64,000 nt of DNA from Paragyromitra xinjiangensis (taxonomy: Eukaryota > Ascomycota > Pezizomycetes > Pezizales > Discinaceae), in assembly GCA_038503065.1 (NCBI GenBank), contig JBCAMK010000005.1:2108001-2172000 (forward strand), written 5' to 3'. A program made the translations under genes and the position numbers. Positions 34,842 to 46,039 of the stretch are shown here, in pieces (positions within the stretch are counted from its first letter, which is position 1; each line of letters starts with the position of its first letter). The notes below the pieces were generated by a model. It searched no databases. It was not told the DNA's origin and saw nothing but the letters and a program-made list of their open reading frames with translations.

Positions 34842-37800
34842 ATGCGCACCTTCGGCACTCCCAACATGTTCGCCTGGGCCTGGGGCTTTCTTGCTCTCTG
34901 CTGGATTCAGCTCGCCTTTGCAGGACGCCCGAGCTCAGAGATTAGGGAAACTTCACAAGATTCGCAGCGTGAGCAACAGTTACCGCGTATCACCGTTCCA
35001 GGGGCTTCAAAACAGGGCATAAACGACAGCAAGGGATCTCAGGATGGGTCGAGAGACGACGCCAAAGACCATTCGATTAGCGCTGCCAGAGCACTCGCAA
35101 CCTACGCTCCAGATGTCGACAGTGGTATTTATCGGTCTGGAGTGGGACCGGTTGGTAGCGGGGGAATGGATCTTCACCAGAGGTTCATTCATGACTGGGA
35201 GGTTGAGGATTATGTGTTGATGTCGACGGTCGACGGGACGTTATACGCTACGGATAGGAAGACAGGGGTTACGAGATGGGAGATATTTTCAAGTGATCCG
35301 ATGGTGCAAACGATTTCTCACCGTGCGAATATTTCGAACCCGGCTATGGATTGGATTGCAGATGATAATGTGGTCTGGATCGTTGAACCGACAGATGGGG
35401 GACAATTGTTCTATTTTTCTCCCGATAGCGGCTTGAAGGTAATTCCAGGGGGAAATTTTATATTTGCGATAGAGCCAAGACTAACCTGTCCCTTTCTTGT
35501 TACTTTCTAGAGGTTCGGTATTTCAGTAAAGGGCATCGTTGATAATACCCCTTTCTCTACTAAGGGCAGTAATAAGGTCTATAATGGTGATAAGAAAACG
35601 ACAACATTTGCAATCGATGCACGTGGTGGGAAAGTACAAAGGGTATTCAGTTCAACTGGTTTCACAGTCATGAACAATAAAAAATGCAAGCCTCATAGGG
35701 GTCTTGAGGTTGAAGATTTGGATGACGAATGTAATTCAGCTGAAAAGATCATTTTGATCGGAAGAACCGGTACAACCTCCAAGGTTGCCTTCTCAGCAAC
35801 TTGTGTCGGTGGAGTCCCTTCTCTTTTGTGCTAATGTCTTCTACAGAATATACCGTTACCATTAGTAACGTGAACACCGGAGAACATCTATGGACAATCA
35901 AGTACACGGAATGGGGGCCAAACAACAGCGATCGAGACTTGGCAGATCAACACCGTGAGCCTATGGATAATCGTTATATATATAGCAGCTATAACGGCAA
36001 GATTTATGGGTTTGAGGGGGACAAAACAGGCACGTGCCCTAATTAATAATTTAGAGTTTATTTCTAATAGCCACCTAGGTCTTTCAGATGAACGAACCCC
36101 AAAATACAGGTTGGACCTACCGTCTCCTGTCACCCAGATCTTCGATGTTGTCAAATCTATATCGACCTCAGCCGAGCTAGACACTACGAGTTTTGTGGTC
36201 CTTCCTCAGCCAATTGTGGTATCAAAGGAGTTGCAGCGTGATGAGAAGTTGACCTTTGTTGGTCTTACGGATGGTGGTCACTATGCTTTGTCCGAGGCAA
36301 GTTATCCATTTGTGACGGATGGAGCTCAGCGGGCAGCATGTTACAGCAAGCGTATCGACTGGCAATATATCAGTTACCAGGAACGTCAGAGGGTTCTTGT
36401 AGGAACTCACTCCGCTCAGTATGGATATCGAGAACAACACCCTGCGTCTTTGCCGGCTCGTTCGCAAGATGATGGTGAGAAACCAATGATGTCGAGAAGC
36501 ACATCACCACCATTGCCTTCTTCTCCCTCATTGGGAGGCAGCAAGTTACTTGGTTTGGCTGTGAATAACCCCGTGGATCTCAGCATTGTGGTTCTACTTT
36601 TCTCTGTGTTGTTTTGGGTTCTTCGCGGCCCAAAGAAAGGAGTATGGTTCAACTTCCCAGACGATAGTCGGAATCTCAGGCTTCAGGAAGATACTGTGAA
36701 GGAAATCATCATTCCAGGGGATGACCTTGTGCCGGAAAAGCAGAACGTAAAGGTACAGACTGAACAACCCGATGAAAGGACTCGAGACCCGGCAACATCA
36801 CCAGCTGAAGAGCCTGCCATTACTGTGAAGGAAACTCAAGCGCCAGCTGAGGAACCTACTACCACTGCGGAAGAGACAAAGGCTCGGGAGGTGCGATTCA
36901 ATCCACAAACAGAGGAGATCAAGGACGAAGTGGAGATCCCGGAGATCCCGGAGATTGCTGCCCCCGCTGTTGCCCCACCCACACCAAAAAAGAAGAAGGC
37001 TCACAGAGGCCAAAGAGGGAAGAAGCGTAGCAAAGGGAATAGTAATGCCGATAAAGAGGAAGGAGATAGGATTGATAGGATTGTCAGCGATGCCAAGAAG
37101 GTTGAACAAGAACTTCCTTTGCAGCCTGATATGACAGATAGATCTTCTGCAAATGATGTAGAAACATCACTTGTTTCAATCAACGGTCTCGACGTCTATG
37201 AGGACCAAATCTTAGGTAAGTCCTATAATCCTGAGATTCATTGATATTTTTACTGATTTAGATTCAAGGGAGGGGGAGCCAAGGGACAACTGTTTGCAAA
37301 GGATCTTTTGATGGACGAGAAGTTGCGGTCAAGAGAATGTTAAATGATTTTGTGGAAATCGCCGAACATGAAGTCAAGCTCCTGCAGCAGAGTGATGATC
37401 ACCCGAACGTCATCAGATACTACTGCAAGCAAAAAGGGGGCAAATTTCTATACATTGCACTGGAGCTTTGTAAGGCTTCGCTTAATGACGTCATGATCGA
37501 TCAACAGACGTTCCAGGAGCTTAGTGAGGCGTTGGATGCCACGGAGATTCTCTATCAGATCGCTGCAGGTGTTCATCACTTGCACTCACTAAAGATTGTG
37601 CATCGCGACCTGAAGCCGCAGAACATTCTCGTTAGCTATCCTAAGGCACAACGAAATGCCCCTAAAGGGGCCCCCAAAAAGCCACGACTGCTTATTTCCG
37701 ACTTCGGCCTCTGCAAGACCCTTGACGATAACCAGAGCTCATTCAAGCTAACAACACACGCTTCTCCGGGGACATGTGGATGGAGGGCACCAGAGCTATT

Positions 37801-38668
37801 AACATTAGAAGAAGAAAATCATCGACCTTTTACGTCGCCAGGAAATACCGAGAGTTCTGGGTCTGGCTCTTCAGACACAATTATCATGGATACGGCGACA
37901 GCAGCACAGCGGAGGGCAACAAGGGCCATCGATATATTCTCGATGGGATGTGTTTTCTATTTCATTCTATCGCAAGGAGAACACCCCTTTGGAGACAAAT
38001 GGCATCGAGAGCTAAACATCATCCACGACAGCCACGACCTGAGTAGGCTAGATATGTTGGGTGACGCAGGATATGAGGCAAAGGATTTGATTAGGAGCAT
38101 GATAGACCATAACCCGAAAAAACGGTAAATCACTCGTGAAAACAAAGATTGTTGAGATATGGACTGGAAACTAATTCGTCTAAATAGACCCGACGCAACC
38201 AAAGTGATGATTCACCCCTTCTTCTGGTCGCCAGAGAAACGCTTAAACTTCCTCTTAGACGTATCTGATCGCTTCGAGGTAGAGAAAGACAAAGAAAAAG
38301 ATCCCAACTACAAATCGCCATGGATTCCATACCTGGAACGTGGTGCCAATAAGATCATCAAGAAAGACTGGATAAAACATTTGGATCGGGGCTTCCTTGA
38401 AGAGCTACTGGGGAATAAACGAAGAGGCTATGATGGTGAAAGGGTCTTGGATCTGCTGAGAGCTATCAGAAACAAGAAGCACCACTACCAGGACATGAAG
38501 CCCGCAGCTAAGGCATCCGTCGGTGCATTACCAGGCCCATATCTATGCTACTTCACGGGTAGATTTCCGGATCTGTTATTACATTCTTATCATGTGATCC
38601 GGGAAACGGGATTCTCCGAAGAGCCGGTATTCCATGCCTACTACACCACTTCCGCCTCTGCATTATAA
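34842..38668 (+). CDS. IRE1: ER stress sensor kinase/endoribonuclease Ire1
   Basis: Ire1 senses unfolded protein in the ER lumen and splices the HAC1-type mRNA. Six exons: 34842-35438, 35511-35769, 35847-36029, 36088-37215, 37269-38124 and 38188-38668, giving about 1167 residues. Signal peptide 1-28 (FLALCWIQLAFA), luminal beta-propeller-like domain (WEVEDYVLMSTVDGTLYATD), membrane helix at about 505-525 (LSIVVLLFSVLFWVL), then a Lys/Glu-rich linker. The kinase domain starts at LGRGSQGT, with AVKRML, HRDLKPQN and SDFGLCK. The C-terminal KEN RNase domain has RNKKHHYQDM. The third intron is uncertain: GC donor at 36030 with acceptor 36087 is favoured, and GT at 36034 to 36070 (37 bp) is the alternative. 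Both keep the frame. Confidence 0.93.
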
Positions 38669-39424
38669 TGTCTTTTTTTTCTTTTTCTATCTTATGGCTA
38701 TATATATACTTGGGCATAATCTTGTTGCTGGTGTTTGGTAAGCGTTATGCGTCTGTGTGTCTATTTGGACTGGGTTTTCTCTTTTGTTTATGATTTTCTT
38801 TTTTCTTGGTGCCATATTATTATGAATAGGTTTTGGGGTTTTCTTGCATATTCAGAAAAATTTGCCGGGTTTTTGGACATTGTCTTTGTTACGGGTCACT
38901 TTTGGGGAAGGGGGTTGGGTTGGGTCTTTTCAAGCTTTGCTATACCGGCACTGGCATGTGCCTGCGTGTTCCTATTTGTTCGTGTTCACGATGTGTATTT
39001 CAAAAGGAAAGGCGTTTATTTCTGTTATTTCTTTTGTCAATATTTTCACCATTTTCCTTTGTTTATGATGATAAGTTGGCGAGTTGCTGGATCGGAGTAA
39101 GGACTCTTGAAATAGTTTGGAGATATGATTTCCTCAGCTGCCTTCTTTTTTTTTGAAGTCGGCAAGCGTGTTTTTACTTTTCCTTCCTTTGAGAATAACT
39201 GTAAGAGTGAGGGAAAGAGCGGGGGTTTCTGTTCTATATCTTATATCCACCATGTGTTTTTTCTTACGGATGGGGTTTACTACTGGTACTGTAATGAATA
39301 AGTAAACGGCCGTCAAATCAATCATATATCAAATCGCATAGGGGTTCAAGATGCATACTTCAATCATCTATTAGCTAATCGAGCCGGCGTTAGTTCGGAG
39401 GCGTATCCCACGTAGTCTCGTTCT
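38669..39424. other. IRE1 3' flank
   Basis: T-rich sequence downstream of the IRE1 stop that probably holds its 3' untranslated region, followed by unique sequence up to the inverted-repeat element. No coding exon is seen. Confidence 0.5.
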
Positions 39425-40443
39425 CAGGCAGTAGGTGGAGTTTTGCATGGGCGATGGATTTGTGCCAAGCCATTTTGGACGCTCCCAGCGACTCCATCCT
39501 ACCGCCTGGTGCATTTGCTCCTAAAAAAAACCTCAGGTAAATTCAAACTTGTTTGATTACTTGCGCTCTTTCAACTTAGAGTATTTATGGGGGTGGGAAT
39601 AAAACCTGACGATTAATTTCGCTGTCTGGGCAAGCACAGTAGATACTATGGGGGTTTTAGGCACAAAAGTGACTTTGGGCTTCGATTACGCTGCGCTCAC
39701 ATGCGCTCTAGAGGGGGTTTGGGCCTAGGAATCGATTTTAGATATCTATTTGACCGCGCGAAACCTCTTCGTACATGATATTGTACTAGAATAGGTCCAA
39801 AAGTAGTGCCAAGGAGCGCCAAAAAGGTATCTTTTAGAGTTTATTAGTATTCAACAGACAGCACTGTGATGCAAAAACACGTTACAAAGATTAATTAGAG
39901 ATATATCTGGTGCTCTGAATCAATATTTGGTATCTGTTTCCCTATAGGAGGTCTGGTTGAGGCAAGATTCAATGTATATCGCTTCCTCGGCGCTCATTGA
40001 CGGTCATTTTTGACCTACTCCATATACAATATCATGTACAAAGAGGTTTCGCGCAGTCAAATAGATATCTAAAATCGATTACTAGGCCAAAAATCCCTTT
40101 AGGGTGCACGTGAGCACATGTGAGCACATGTAAGCGCATCAAATAATGGCACAACACAAATCAGTGTTTTTTATTCCTTCTCTACTAGCCATTATGTTGT
40201 GACCTATGAAGCACACAGTAAAATTAATTGTCGGGTTTAATTCCTACCCCCCACCCCCCCCATATACTCTAAGTTGAAAGAGTACAAGCAATTGAGCAAG
40301 TTTGAATTTTGGCGAATTTTACGTGAGGCTTTACGGGAGCAAATACACCGGGCGGTAGAATGGAGTTGCTGGAAGCACCCAAGATGGCTTAGCGCGAAAT
40401 ATTATCGCAACGCAAAACTCCATCTACCGCCTGGCAGAGCGAG
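39425..40443. mobile_element. Large inverted-repeat (fold-back) element of about 1 kb
   Basis: The left arm (39425-39820) and the right arm (39989-40443) are diverged reverse complements. Matching blocks include CAGGCRGTAGRTGGAGTTTT at the outer end, ACTCCATYCTACCGCCYGGT, AATCGATTTTAGATATCTAT and GTACATGATATTGTA towards the centre. The right arm is longer by about 60 bp, mostly in a middle block. Weaker similarity continues some 20-40 bp outside these limits, so the true ends may be further out. There is no coding capacity in the arms or in the 168-bp centre, which suggests a non-autonomous fold-back transposon or a degenerate inverted duplication. It shares no obvious sequence with the element at 11401-11922. 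Confidence 0.75.
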
Positions 40444-40918
40444 GCTATATTCCACGGCGATGAGAAGTCTTGCCGGAAAGTTACGGTTTACTAGCTTACA
40501 CTAGTAGTTTCGATGACCCAGGAAGTAATGTGGTACGAGTGATGCCTAGTGATTACTCGGGCTTCGGGGAGTCGCTGCTAAAGCCGGATGTTGTTCCACT
40601 ACGGAGAAAGCTTCGGACGGAGGATTATTCAAGGGTAAACTTGCTGACCCCATTACTAAGGCCGAGTCTTCTTTAGAGCTCGGAGTTTCGAGCTATTTTA
40701 CATCAGGCCATTTAAACACTCAAGCGCTTAATTATAATCACATGCACGTGTAAGTGACGGTCATCTATGCAGTATATCTTTGTATAAGATGAGAAAATCT
40801 TTAAGCAGAGGCTGGACCTTTAATTTGGAATCTACTGTATGGGTACAGGATTTCTCTTGCCCCCTTCCTTCCCAACTCAAAGATTCTAACACAGTTAAGG
40901 AATAAAACCAAAGAATAT
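40444..40918. other. Spacer between inverted repeat and RPT5
   Basis: About 470 bp of mostly unique sequence, including the RPT5 3' flank. CGAGTGAT is present at 40536. No gene is seen. Confidence 0.5.
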
Positions 40919-42504
40919 TTATGCATAAAAGTTGACCTGTAAAAATCCTCATTAATAAATCGTAGAAAATAATAGTAAGGGAGAATGGACGTACCGTATC
41001 CTTCTTCTTAGCTTGTACCTCTCCAATGGCATCCACGTAATGCTCGTGGCTAACCTTCGTTCTCCCGCCTCTTAACGCGATCATTCCTGCCTCTACACAG
41101 ACCGCCTTCAGTTGAGCGCCACCGAATTCATCAGTGGATCTGGCAAGTTCCATCCAATTTACACCATCTTCGACGGTCATCTTCCTACTGTGGATCCTGA
41201 GAATACCAGCTCTGGCCTCCTCATTAGGTAGCGGGAACTCAATTTTTCTGTCTAGACGACCGCTTCGTAGCAGCGCAGGGTCTAGGACATCTACCCTGTT
41301 GGTTGCTGCAAGAACTTTGACTCGGTCGTCGGACGAGAAACCGTCAAGTTGGTTGAGAAGCTCCAGCATAGTACGTTGGACTTCACGATCTCCAGACTTT
41401 TCGGAATCGAAACGTTTTGTTCCTACAGCATCCAACTCATCAATGAAGATGATAGCAGGAGCTTTCTCCTTCGCAAGCGCAAAGGCGTCGCGCACAAGTT
41501 TGGCGCCATCACCAATGAACATTTGGACGAGCTGGGGACCAGCAATTTTAAGGAAAGTAGCGTTACTCTGAGCGGCGCAAGCACGAGCAAGAAGGGTCTT
41601 TCCAGTTCCTGGAGGACCATACATCAAAGCTCCTATCATCCGTTTAGTTAAATATCCCAAAAAAAGGTTCTCTTGATTCCATACCCTTCGGAGGTTTGAT
41701 GCCGATCTTCTTGAACCTCTCCGCTTCCTTCATAGGCATTACGACAGCTTCCACTAGTTCCTCGATCTGCTTGTCTAATCCACCAATATCACCATATGTC
41801 TCTGTCGGCTTCTCATCAACTTCCATAGCTTTAACCCGCGAATCGTATTCGGCAGGCAGAGTATCCAAAACTAGGTAACTATCTTTGTTAACGCCAATAA
41901 GGTCACCAGGACTCAGCTTATCCGGGTCGACAAGACCGATTAAGGGCAAGAAGATAGTTTGGCGTGTTGAGGTCTTGATGACAGCGGATTTGCCGGCGCG
42001 AGTTGCATCTAGATCAACGTTGGCGCCATCCTCGGCCGCCTCGGCAGTCGGGTCCATATCCAGGAGCTCAACGACATTCCCAACAAGGTATGGCAGTTGT
42101 CTGGGAGATGGAACAGATAGTGTTAGCCTTTAAAGTTCGATGGAAACTTGTGTGGATCGATGGATAGAAATCCCAAACCACGCCGCTAAGCAACCATTGT
42201 AATATGCGAACCTGTTATTTTCGATCTTATCCAAATTATCCTTTATTCTTTCCTTCATGCTTGTCTTCTCGTGTGTTAGTCGCTGGTACTCCTGCCTCAT
42301 GACCCTTAGATCGTTCTCTAGTAGCCGTTTTCGGTTGACGATGTCCTGGGTACCAAGGTTCAGAATCTCCGGGTCAATATCATCCTCTCCATCAACATCC
42401 ATCTTCGCATCGCCATCTGCATCTGGAGTATCCTTCTTATCTTTCTTCTCCTGCCTGTCCTGGGATTCTCTTTCGAGATCTTCGAGGTCTTCTAGGGACG
42501 CCAT
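40919..42504 (-). CDS. RPT5: 26S proteasome regulatory ATPase Rpt5
   Basis: Rpt5 (PSMC3/S6a) is one of six AAA+ ATPases of the 19S base that unfold substrates and open the 20S gate. Four exons on the minus strand: 42212-42504, 41685-42100, 40995-41632 and 40919-40936, giving 454 residues (yeast 434). A coiled-coil N-terminus is followed by the OB domain and the ATPase with Walker A GPPGTGKT (about 241-248), Walker [12 protein letters not shown] and arginine fingers in [14 protein letters not shown]. The last exon codes for only VNFYA and a stop, restoring the C-terminal HbYX-type tail (FYA) that docks into the 20S alpha ring. Skipping this splice would replace the tail with unrelated sequence, so the tiny exon is strongly supported. 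Divergent from SSF1. Confidence 0.96.
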
Positions 42505-42854
42505 GTTGAGTGTATTCAGAGGATGGAAGTTCGAGCAACGAGGTCCAGAGATGAGTAGCGATGAGCTGCTTAAGATGGGTTTGATGACGGAAGATGGAAA
42601 TATCGATGATGTATGGTGGACGATGGAAGGTGGTGGAGATGGAGGAGTGTAAGTGACGGAGAATAAGCCCAGAGTTGTTGATAGCTGCCCCCACTTAGCG
42701 TAGTCTTCCTCCCTGCGAATTACTCATCACCACCGCTAACAATCTCGAAATCCCAAAACTTATTTTCGCAGAAGAAAAAATAAACCCAACCCAACAGCAC
42801 TGCCAAAAACCACTTCTTTCCCCATTACCAAAAAACACCTCCATAACCGCTAAA
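42505..42854. promoter_or_regulatory. Bidirectional promoter RPT5/SSF1 with a PAC-like box
   Basis: Only 350 bp separate the start codons of RPT5 (-) and SSF1 (+), so regulatory DNA must be shared or interleaved. The sequence GCGATGAGCT at 42558-42567 is a perfect match to the PAC box (GCGATGAGNT) known from fungal ribosome-biogenesis promoters, which suits SSF1. It lies closer to the RPT5 start (54 bp), so it may also fall in the RPT5 leader. I saw no clear Rpn4-type site (GGTGGCAAA). Confidence 0.55.
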
Positions 42855-44353
42855 ATGGTATTTTCTCCTTCCGAAAGCTTCAACTATTTCGTCTTATAGT
42901 TACTGACAAAAAATTCCAGGCCCGTCGCCGCCAAAAGAAAAGAACTCACCTCCCAGCAGATACCGTCAAAAATGCCACTCCAGGTGTTTCGCAACCTCTC
43001 AATGCCTCTGCCTCACGCACTCCAAAAACCATGGTGATCCGGATTGGCGCCGGTGAAGTTGGTCCTTCAATTTCGCAGCTTGTAACCGATGTTCGAACCA
43101 TGATGGAGCCACATACTGCTTCCAGGTTGAAGGAGCGCAAATCCAACAAACTGAAGGACTACACGACCATGGCTGGTCCCTTGGGCGTTACTCAACTCCT
43201 TCTCTTCTCACGAAATGCAAATTCTGGATCTACAACTTTGCGGATAGCAAGGTGTCCTAGAGGCCCTACAATTCACTTTCGGGTGAAGAACTATTCTCTG
43301 TGTAAAGATATCCGGAAAAGTCTGAGGAACCCGAAAACTCCCGGGAAAGAATTCTCGACTCCACCTTTAGTATGTTTTACTTATATTCCCCCTGTTGTGA
43401 TTGTTTTCACCCCAGTAGGGAATCAATTACCACTCAAGTCACTAACACCCTACCCATAGCTCGTAATGAACGGCTTCAATACCCCCCAACCGCCCAAGCC
43501 CGACGGCACCCCCGCCCGCCCACCTCCCCACGAAATGCTCCTAACCAGCATGTTCCAATCCCTCTTTCCTCCCATTTCCGCCCAACGCACACCTCTCTCT
43601 TCCATCCGCCGCATCCTACTCCTCAACCGTCAACCCAAATCCGAAGAAGACGGCGACTCCTCGGAATACGTAATCGATGTACGACACTACATAATCACGA
43701 CCAAGCCCGTCGGTCTCTCCCGCCCCATCCGACGCATCAATGCTGCTGAAAAAGCCCTCCGTGCTAAACCCTCCAATGGCGAGAAATCGAAAAAGAGTGC
43801 GCTGCCGAACCTGAGTAGGCTTGAGGATATCGCAGATTATATGCTTGATCCGAGTGCTGCGGCGGGTGGGTATACTTCTGAGTCTGAGATTGAGGAGGAC
43901 GCGGAGGTGGAGGTTCTTCCGAGTGGTTCACGTCATACATCTAAGAAGAAGCGTACACCTAAAGGACCTCAAAAGAGGGCTGTAAAACTATCGGAAGTTG
44001 GACCGAGGATGAGGCTAGAAATGGTGAAGATTGAAGAGGGGCTCGCTGAAGGGAAGGTTCTCTGGCACGCATATGAAACAAAGACGAAGGCTGAAGAGCG
44101 GGAGCTAGAGGAGAGGCATAAGGTGAAGAAGGAGGAGCGTGAGAAGAGAAGGGCTATCCAAATGGAGAATATTAGGAAGAAAAAGGCGGAGAAAGCTGAG
44201 AAGGCGGCGGCAAACAAAGGGAAAGCGAAAGTGGATGGCGAGGAAGAAGAAGATGACGATGACGATGAGGAGATGTGGGATGAGGATGAGTTTGAGGATG
44301 AGGGTGAAAGCGGAGATGAGGTTGAAGAAGATGAAGAGATGGAGGATGAATAG
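42855..44353 (+). CDS. SSF1: Ribosome biogenesis protein Ssf1/Peter Pan (Brix domain)
   Basis: Ssf1 is a nucleolar Brix-domain factor that acts with Rrp14 and Rrp15 on ITS2 processing in early 60S maturation. Exons are 42855-42857, 42920-43369 and 43460-44353, giving 448 residues. The first exon consists of the start codon alone: ATG is followed directly by GTATTT, and splicing joins it to ARRRQKKRTH, the conserved family N-terminus. The Brix domain runs from about residue 37 (KTMVIRIGAGEVGPSISQLV) through MEPHTASRLKERKSNKLKDY and RGPTIHFRVKNYSLCKDI to about 270. The C-terminus is a Lys/Glu coiled coil ending in an acidic tail. The ATG-only exon is unusual but is the only way to start the conserved N-terminus. 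Confidence 0.93.
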
Positions 44354-45041
44354 TAGTAATTCTTTCTGTGCCGTATGCATTGTAAATCTAAAAGTCTATC
44401 GGGTGTCCAATAGTTGTCGTTCGAGTGATGTTTCATGATAACAGAGGATGTGGGCTCACCTGAGTGGGCAATATGTGCCAAATTATCACCTGCATGGTGT
44501 CTACTACTTTCACAAGTAGATAGGCTCCTTCGATTCGACACCGATCCCGTCTAGGAGCAAATGACTACTTTTAATCCGATTTGGCCTAAGGAGGCTAATA
44601 AATGTAGTAGGACCAATCGTAACTTGACACCTCAAGTGCTGACGTATATCATGCTTCTGGTAATCACTTGAAAGTAAGTCTGTACTTCCCTAACAAATAT
44701 TATTTCCATACACCCACTCCATAGTTTATGACATTGATCGAATATCACGATAAGCCTTGCTGCGTTCTCCTGACGAAACCAAGCAATTTCAGCTTCATAG
44801 ATAGCACAAAACATGAACTAAATAACTCTGCGAACAACCCTTAGTTACATAGCCAGAGGCTCTTTCCTAAAGTGCTAATCTCACTGAGATCTATCCCGTT
44901 ACAAGCCTAAAATCAAAACCTACTGAATTCGGGTCGAAGCCTTGGCACGACAATCCTTGCACACCTTAAACTTTCTACATTCTACCTATCACTCAATCTC
45001 AATACCAAAACCACAACCACCTTCACCAATTGAGCTCCATA
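44354..45041. other. Spacer SSF1 / ATP11
   Basis: About 690 bp holding the SSF1 3' flank and the ATP11 promoter. CGAGTGAT occurs at 44422. No coding exon is seen. Confidence 0.55.
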
Positions 45042-46039
45042 ATGGCTTCCACAATTCGCCCCTTCGCCCTTCGCCGCGGGCTCCTCACCTTCTTCAAACA
45101 ACCCATCCGAACCCAGCGCCGCAACGCCCAAGCCCACGATATCCGTTTCGTGCAAACCCGCACCCTACCGCCCATCTTTGAAAGATACAAAGAGAAGCTC
45201 GATGCGAAAATGAGAGCCGAGGGCGTCAACTCAGTCGATGAATTACGGGAGGCGTACAAAGACGCTATTGAAGGACTACGGAAAGAAGTGCCTATTGATT
45301 TAACACCGATACCTGGAATAACGAAGGAACCACCACAACAATCGGTTCCGGTTCCTACTCCAGTGACCTCGGCGATTGGGAAAGAAGCTCAAAAAGCAGC
45401 GGGGAAACCACCAGGGATAAAGACGTTGGCGAGCTATGTGGATGTGGAAAAACTTAATGTGTTGCCGACGGCAAAGGAGATTGAGTTCATATGGAGAGCG
45501 AGGTTTGTGGCGGATCCGCAGAGTATTTGTGCGGTTATTCCGCATGAAAAATATGCACAGATGGAAGCGGATGCAAAGAAACATCCTATGGTATAAATCA
45601 CGCTTGCCTACCATCACGGCTTGGTTGGCGTCTAACACCGTGTTAGTTCCTCCTTCCTCTCCCTCGTGAGGGCCAGGGAGTCGAAATGCAGTTTCTGCAA
45701 TGGTCCTTCCCTTCGCAGCACTCTTCAACGATTATCTTTACCTCACTCGAAGAGTATCGATTACGTGGAGAGTGGGCAACGCCACATACAACACTGACAC
45801 ATCATCTCGAATTAGCAAACGAGAAAAAGGTTGTTCTCACGCAAGGAGCAGTCAATAAAGACTGCGGCGTTTCCGCAGATGAGGCAAGGTGGTTAGTTAT
45901 CGCGTTGCAAAAGTTTTATGGTGCGAAGGAGGACAGCGAGGTTGGTAAGAGGAGGAAGAAGATGCTGGAGCAGTTCACGAGTGGAGATCAAAACTTCAAG
46001 GTGGAGAGCTTGATTAGTGAGGTGGAGATGATTGATTGA
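45042..46039 (+). CDS. ATP11: Mitochondrial F1-ATPase assembly factor Atp11
   Basis: Atp11 is the mitochondrial chaperone that binds free F1 beta subunits until they assemble with alpha. Exons are 45042-45590 and 45647-46039, giving 313 residues (yeast 318). The N-terminus is Arg/Ala/Phe-rich without acidic residues (STIRPFALRRGLLTFFKQPI), as expected for a mitochondrial targeting peptide. Conserved regions include LASYVDVEKLNVLPTAKEIE, FIWRARF and FLLPLPREGQGVEMQFLQWS, and the end part has TTLTHHLELANEKKVVLTQG. An in-frame TTG lies 12 bases upstream of the chosen ATG. The intron is canonical. Confidence 0.93.

Noticed and set aside
38735..39156. Hydrophobic open frames after IRE1 that look like membrane segments
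   Set aside because: T-rich 3' flanking DNA gives Phe/Leu/Val runs in all three frames; no gene structure is seen.
43969..44541. 190-codon Ser-rich frame (-) over the SSF1 tail
   Set aside because: It is the mirror of the Glu/Asp/Lys codons of SSF1 and has no independent support.
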